Source: Dehalococcoidia bacterium
GTDB lineage: Bacteria; Chloroflexota; Dehalococcoidia; GIF9; AB-539-J10
Assembly (NCBI GenBank): GCA_030602865.1
Contig: JAUVYX010000080.1
Span: 1-5,367 of the forward strand
DNA: 5,367 nt
Direction: 5' to 3'
Position numbers and translations under genes: made by a program. Positions 1 through 5,367 of the stretch are shown here, piece after piece. Numbering within the stretch: position 1 is the first letter of the stretch; the number at the start of each line of letters is the position of its first letter. Under the pieces are notes generated by a model. It did no database searches, was not told where the DNA came from, and saw only the letters and a program-made list of their open reading frames with translations.

Positions 1-779
1 AGGGTCAGCCAAAAAATACCGTGGCTTAAATCAGCATTGCGTCCTGCCCGAGATAACCTAGACAAGGATTATCACCACGCCGACTCCTCGACCCGCCACA
101 GTGGCTATGGCTGCACCGGCAACTCCCAGTTCAGGCGCTGGTCCTAGTCCGAAGATAAGTATTGGGTCGAGAACGATATTGGTAACGGCCGATGCAATCA
201 TGGCCGCACCTGCCAACATCGGGCTGCCCTCTGCCCTTACTATGTTCCCCATGACCAGGCCAATGGACATCACCACTGCAAAAGTGGCAAGAATGGACAT
301 GTATTCAGTTGCCAGTGGCAGGACAGACTCAGCAGCGCCAAAGAGGCGCAGCAATCTTTCCATATTGGGCAGACAGACTGCAGCCATGAGAAGACCTATT
401 AAAATAGCCAGCCCCATAGCAGTGCCAGCAGCCCTATCCACTTCCTCATGCTCGCCTGCACCAAAACAGCGCGAGATAAAAGATGTGGCTCCCATCGCCG
501 CTCCCATAACAATTGCCATGAATATCAGCATCAACGGAAAGGCAACCGCCAGGGCGCCAAGTGCATCGGGACCAAGACGACCTACGAAGATGGCATCAAC
601 CAGGTTATAACTGGCTGCCACCACCATGGAAATGATGGCTGGTCCTGAAAAACGGGCTAGCAACCTCCAGACGGGGGCTTTGCCCATCATTTCAGTTCTA
701 CGAGCAGCTCTGCCCTTTTCCCCCTGCGGTGGCAAGGCACCTTTATTCAATCGTTCTTTACCTTTTCGTCCTGACTCAT
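1..779 (-). pseudogene. MATE-family multidrug/Na+ antiporter, decayed and cut by the window edge
   Basis: This is the amino-terminal half of a MATE-type exporter, an inner-membrane protein that expels drugs or metabolites using a cation gradient. The readable frame (750 to 58, starting at TTG) gives 230 residues against about 450 for the family. It has roughly six hydrophobic segments and family-like stretches such as SYNLVDAIFVGRLG (residues 47-60), VRAEGSP (171-177) and NIVLDPILIFGLG (191-203). The frame stops at TAG (58-60), and a second in-frame TGA follows within ten codons, while the residues between and after the stops still look like a transporter linker. At the 5' end, the well-placed GAGGTG ribosome binding site serves an ATG at 779, whose frame (MSQDEKVKND) closes after ten codons just as the MATE frame opens, suggesting an indel. 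I infer a pseudogene. The family call is firm; inactivity is likely but the rest of the gene is outside the window. Confidence 0.75.
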
Positions 780-788
780 GTCACCTCA
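780..788 (-). promoter_or_regulatory. Ribosome binding site pointing to the original MATE start
   Basis: On the minus strand GAGGTG (787-782) lies two bases before ATG 779-777. The TTG at 750 has only a weak AAAGG upstream. The site therefore suggests that translation originally began at 779 and that the frame was later shifted between 779 and 750. Confidence 0.5.
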
Positions 789-841
789 ATATTTTCTTTT
801 CTATTTTTCTTAGCTTTTTGACTCATCCTCAACAATTCGTT

Positions 842-925
842 ATCATCCCCTCGTTTTTATGATTTATCCCCATGTTTTAGCGTTCCATCCCCCTGATTTG
901 ATGTCTCCATTCCCCTTTATTAGCA
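842..925 (-). repeat. Four imperfect direct repeats of about 21 bp upstream of the MATE gene
   Basis: On the plus strand, ATCCCC or a variant recurs with its C-run starting at 847, 868, 889 and 912, giving steps of 21, 21 and 23 bases. Each copy is followed by a T-rich stretch. On the minus strand the unit reads roughly A-rich, then GGGGAT. The block ends 63 bases before the ATG at 779, in the 172-bp gap between the flavoprotein and MATE genes. The two-helical-turn spacing would place copies on one face of the DNA, as in an operator array. That role is inference only, and I see no clear promoter or terminator elsewhere in the gap. Confidence 0.45.
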
Positions 926-951
926 TTCAGTCCTTGCGTCATGATTTGTCA

Positions 952-1518
952 CTACGCCTTTAGCTTGTTTAACAGGAAAGCCACATTCTTGCCGAAGTTC
1001 CATGCCGTGCGCATCCCCTCTTCATCTTTCTCCACCTCACCCTTATTTCGCGCAACGGCAACATTCCAGTAAGTAGAACCAGGGATAAAGAAGCCCAGTA
1101 TGTTAAACCAGAAGTTTATCTGCGCAAAAGTAAAGCCCTTCCCTGCCCTGCGGGCAACCACCATGGCACCACCCACCTTCCCTGAAAACACCCTGTCGTT
1201 GTGATAGGCAATATAGCCAGCCCTTTCCATCAACGCCTTCATAATAGCTGTCGCCGAGCCGAAATACACGGGCGATGCCAGTATTACAGCATCGGCTGCT
1301 TTCATCTTGCGGTATATAGGCAGCAAATCATCCTTTCTTGGACAAGTCTCCCCCGTAGTACAAGCCATGCAGGCATTGCAAGGCCTTATGTCAAGTCCTG
1401 CCAGGCTTACCATCTCTGTCTCTATCCCTTCTTCTGCAATTGCTTTCAATGCTTGCCCAGTAAACACCTCGGTATTTCCGCCCTTCCGCGGACTGCCTAC
1501 AATCGCTATTGCCTTCAT
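952..1518 (-). CDS. Iron-sulfur flavoprotein / NADPH-dependent FMN reductase family
   Basis: A 188-residue flavodoxin-like protein. GSPRKGGNT at residues 8-16 is the phosphate-binding loop for FMN, and ASPVYFGSATAIMKALMER (about 81-99) is the second flavin-contact region typical of the family. Between them are four cysteines, C47, C50, C53 and C59 (spacing C-x2-C-x2-C-x5-C). This matches the compact cysteine motif that binds a [4Fe-4S] cluster in iron-sulfur flavoproteins of anaerobes. The expected role is cytoplasmic electron transfer, possibly in oxygen or peroxide detoxification; the physiological partner cannot be told. The start is supported by AAGGAGGAGAG just upstream. The length is normal for the family and no damage is visible. 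It follows the small membrane-protein gene by 94 bp and may be co-transcribed with it. Confidence 0.88.
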   Translation of the reverse strand: MKAIAIVGSPRKGGNTEVFTGQALKAIAEEGIETEMVSLAGLDIRPCNACMACTTGETCPRKDDLLPIYRKMKAADAVILASPVYFGSATAIMKALMERAGYIAYHNDRVFSGKVGGAMVVARRAGKGFTFAQINFWFNILGFFIPGSTYWNVAVARNKGEVEKDEEGMRTAWNFGKNVAFLLNKLKA

Positions 1519-1612
1519 TTATTCTCTCCTCCTTATCAATAAAGAAAGTCAAACCAGGAGTCTCCCGCCAGGTATTGTAATCAGCTTTGCTTCATCAACT
1601 ATGGCCTCCCTG

Positions 1613-1975
1613 CTAAGCATGTATGCTATCCACATCCTGTTCCAGCGGAACTTGCAGGATTTCCAGCCATCCAGGCTTGCCGCGGGCTTCACAGATATTC
1701 CACATCACAATGATGCCTAACACAATATTCACTATGGGAATGAAGAAGAGGAAAATCCACCACCAGGGCTTACCAGCTATCTGACAAGCTAATATTATAT
1801 TGGCGATTGGAATCCATGCCATCCAGGGGTTCTCTGTATTCGTTTTCTTGGCTATAATGTAGAGACAGAGCGCTACCCAAACGTAGCATCCAATAGATAC
1901 CAGTGCCCACACTCCGGAAAAGAGCATGCCAATGCTAAATAGCCGCCAAGGCATTACTAAATCCATAATATCCAT
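1613..1975 (-). CDS. Small membrane protein, DUF5684-like, C-terminus possibly frameshifted
   Basis: A 120-residue hydrophobic protein with about three membrane segments (residues 17-41, 52-66 and 72-94). The core IPIANIILACQIAGKPWWW followed by FIPIVNIVLGIIV resembles the small 'IPIYN...GKPGWW...IPIVN' membrane family labelled DUF5684; no function is known. The start is secure: AAGGAGGTGA lies just upstream of the ATG at 1975. The last 15 residues (LQVPLEQDVDSIHA) turn abruptly hydrophilic where the family usually has another 'IPLVN' segment. A different minus-strand frame stays open from about 1650 to a TGA at 1549-1551 and encodes a hydrophobic WIAYML stretch. A recent frameshift near 1650 would explain both, and would place the original stop only about 30 bp before the next start. 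The family assignment is by recall of the pattern. Confidence 0.65.
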   Translation of the reverse strand: MDIMDLVMPWRLFSIGMLFSGVWALVSIGCYVWVALCLYIIAKKTNTENPWMAWIPIANIILACQIAGKPWWWIFLFFIPIVNIVLGIIVMWNICEARGKPGWLEILQVPLEQDVDSIHA

Positions 1976-2017
1976 GTCTCACCTCCTTAAAATTTATTAT
2001 ATTCTAATCACAAGAAA

Positions 2018-2212
2018 TCAACAATAGCCTCCGCATAGCCAGCACACAATTTCAGCAGTTTTCAGCAGCGTCTGGGACCTTTCAGTCACCACTATTACCT
2101 CGATATCGTTATAAGTCTGCTCATGGATGCTATCGAGTAACTCAGTGATATCCTGAAACCTGTCCATAGTATAAGAGGAGATGATTATAGATATCTTCGG
2201 TAGTTTTCCCAT
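2018..2212 (-). pseudogene. Amino-terminal stub of a family-2 glycosyltransferase
   Basis: Sixty-four codons that begin like a GT2 (GT-A fold) glycosyltransferase: PKISIIISSYTMDRFQDITELLDSI, then QTYNDIEVIVVTE, matching the first beta strand, the helix with its 'l.Si..Qty' pattern and the second strand of the family. The DxD metal site and the whole acceptor half are missing, against about 250-330 residues normally. A 9-base direct repeat with 10-base period at 2050-2068 shifts the frame; undoing it gives a slightly different tail that still ends by 2008. So both a small duplication and a larger deletion are likely. The ATG at 2212 follows the epimerase stop by ten bases, with GAAGGA over that stop as ribosome binding site, so it was the next gene of the sugar operon. 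Not expected to be catalytic. Confidence 0.7.
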
Positions 2213-2222
2213 TGCTGATATT

Positions 2223-4320
<2,098 letters not shown>

Positions 4321-4321
<1 letters not shown>

Positions 4322-5007
4322 CAGCGAAACTTTCCTGCTATTAATTTCCAGCCTATTCTTAAACCAGCCTTCATGGAGTTAAGCTTGCTTGGGGTATTAC
4401 GGCGACGGTAGTATATTGGAATCTCCCCTATTCGATAGCCCTTCTTAACCACCTGCACAAACAGGTCCGCTTCAAGGTTGAAACCATCAGCAGTAAGACG
4501 TAGCTTCGATAAAACCTCACCCCTGAAACCCCAGTAACCAGTGCACAGGTCGCTTATTTTACGAAAATACAGTACCCTCGCCATAAAGGTAAGCAGATGG
4601 TTTCCTACTATATTCATTCGACTGATTGATCCCTTTGCCCTACTTCCTTTCAGCCTGGAGCCAATCACCACATCGTAGTCACCTAGCAACACATCCAGCA
4701 TATCCGGGATAAAATTGCCCGGATAAGTATAATCAGCATCAAGCATGAACACGAAATCAGCACGGGACTGTTTAAAGCCAGTCCTCATCGCACATCCTTT
4801 ACCTCTTCTGGTTTCGGTAATAACCTCAGCACCATTATCCCTGGCAAGCTGTGCGGTCATATCAGTGCTGTTATTATCAACAACCAGTATCTTTACCGAA
4901 TAGCCTCTTCCCTCCAGCTTTGCCTTAGGAATCTCAGCAATCACTTTGCCGATGTTTTTCTCTTCATTGAGGGCAGGGAGCACTATACATATTGTTTTAC
5001 CAGACAT
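4321..5007 (-). CDS. Family-2 glycosyltransferase, DPM1-like (polyprenyl-phosphate sugar synthase type)
   Basis: A 228-residue GT-A fold enzyme expected to move a sugar from a nucleotide donor to a polyprenyl phosphate or similar lipid at the membrane face. Motifs in order: VLPALNEEKNIGKVI (9-23), the nucleotide-binding VVDNNSTDMT (42-51), RRGKGCAMRTGF (68-78), the metal-binding DAD at 90-92 in MLDADYTYP, VIGSRLKGS (114-122), DLCTGYWGFR (153-162) and FNLEADLF (176-183) with the candidate catalytic acid. It ends with a basic KLIAGKFR and has no C-terminal membrane pair, so it belongs to the short soluble or peripheral class. AAGGAGG four bases before the ATG fixes the start. It lies 34 bases after the upstream gene and overlaps the epimerase start by one base, a coupled pair. 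Intact; the sugar and lipid are not identifiable. Confidence 0.9.
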
Positions 5008-5041
5008 ATATCCTCCTTGTTAATGACCATGCTCTCAATCC

Positions 5042-5367
5042 TCAATTAACATCCAACCATAGATGTAGCGATAGCTCAGCCCCCGTGTCCTCCAGCACTA
5101 ATTCGCCATCCTCATATAGCATAAATATCATCTCACCAGGAGTAAACTTGATTTCCTCCTCCAGCATTTCTCCAACATTCACATTAAAGATTTCCTCTTT
5201 AATGATGTTTCCCTGCTGCAGTATTTCCAGCCGATAGCTATGAGAATTCCAACTTTTGTTATCCAGGCTGACTTCTGCCGTTCCTTCAGCCTCATCCAGC
5301 GCAATATCGGCAAAGCAACCGCTGTCAAGAGAACTTCTAAAGTGATGACCCTGCTGCAACTTGGGAT
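5042..5367 (-). CDS. C-terminal fragment of an uncharacterised protein with a DUF1616-like tail
   Basis: An open frame enters from the right edge and ends at TGA 5044-5042. The visible part is about 108 residues, acidic, with alternating short hydrophobic strands (YRLEILQQGNIIKEEIFNVNV, then EEIKFTPGEMIFMLYEDGEL), which suggests a beta-sandwich domain. The ending ELSLHLWLDVN recalls the 'SLHLWVDV' ending of DUF1616 surface-polysaccharide-associated membrane proteins, but this is pattern recall and weak. A TTG at 5359 could be read as a start, but the frame is open beyond it with no convincing ribosome binding site, so the gene probably continues outside the window. It is the upstream partner of the glycosyltransferase, 34 bases away, and likely in the same operon. 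Confidence 0.55.
   Translation of the reverse strand, partial: PKLQQGHHFRSSLDSGCFADIALDEAEGTAEVSLDNKSWNSHSYRLEILQQGNIIKEEIFNVNVGEMLEEEIKFTPGEMIFMLYEDGELVLEDTGAELSLHLWLDVN

Noticed and set aside
58..60. TAG read through as pyrrolysine in the MATE gene
   Set aside because: A TGA follows in the same frame within ten codons and the 5' end is also damaged, so simple decay explains it better.
101..862. Plus-strand open frames opposite the MATE gene
   Set aside because: They are mirror frames of the transporter; compositions are unlike real proteins and no ribosome binding sites are present.
842..925. CRISPR array
   Set aside because: The units are only about 21 bp, imperfect and directly adjacent, with no distinct spacers.
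1201..1720. Plus-strand open frames opposite the flavoprotein and membrane-protein genes
   Set aside because: No family signature, and they run antisense to well-supported genes with strong ribosome binding sites.
5019..5050. GTTAAT...ATTAAC inverted repeat between the two operon genes
   Set aside because: Six-base AT-rich arms around a 20-base spacer, with no U-run; too weak for a terminator or operator and it overlaps the ribosome binding region.
5357..5359. TTG as the start of the right-edge gene
   Set aside because: The frame is open to the window edge and no good ribosome binding site can be seen, so a 5'-partial gene is more likely.

Overview
The window is bacterial and carries seven protein-coding loci plus one complete insertion sequence. 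Every host gene lies on the minus strand, with short gaps and strong AAGGAGG-type ribosome binding sites. The moderate GC content and gene mix (DPM1-like glycosyltransferase, GalE-like epimerase, iron-sulfur flavoprotein, MATE transporter) would fit an uncultured Chloroflexota/Dehalococcoidia-like organism, but that assignment is only a guess.

Reading the minus strand from the right edge: the 3' end of a protein with a SLHLW tail (5042-5367, partial); a family-2 glycosyltransferase of the dolichol-phosphate-mannose-synthase type (4321-5007); an NAD-dependent sugar epimerase overlapping it by one base (4321 to 2223, split by the insertion sequence); the amino-terminal stub of a second family-2 glycosyltransferase (2018-2212); a small membrane protein (1613-1975); an iron-sulfur flavoprotein (952-1518); and a decayed MATE-type exporter (779 to the left edge). 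The first four look like part of a surface-polysaccharide or glycolipid operon.

The centrepiece is an IS110-group element on the plus strand, 2625-3787 (1163 bp), inserted into the epimerase gene. It encodes a 321-residue DEDD/serine recombinase preceded by a 186-base non-coding left end. That left end reads as a bridge RNA: a target-binding loop and a donor-binding loop, each with an outer stem, a capping hairpin and two guide segments. The target guides match the bases on both sides of the actual insertion site, and the donor guides match the element's own right and left ends. Removing the element and one copy of the CT core restores an uninterrupted 311-residue epimerase frame, which fixes the boundaries independently. 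The RE-LE junction of an excised circle would also assemble a plausible promoter for the bridge RNA.

The guide matches, stems, core and reading-frame repair are read directly from the sequence. Calling them a bridge RNA rests on the published IS621/IS110 mechanism. The class of system is known; this copy is notable because guide, target and donor can all be read in one window. The left half shows further decay: a MATE gene with a frameshift and stops, a glycosyltransferase stub with a short internal duplication, and a membrane protein with a probable C-terminal frameshift. A row of about 21-bp repeats lies upstream of the MATE gene. No stretch above 300 bases lacks a gene.
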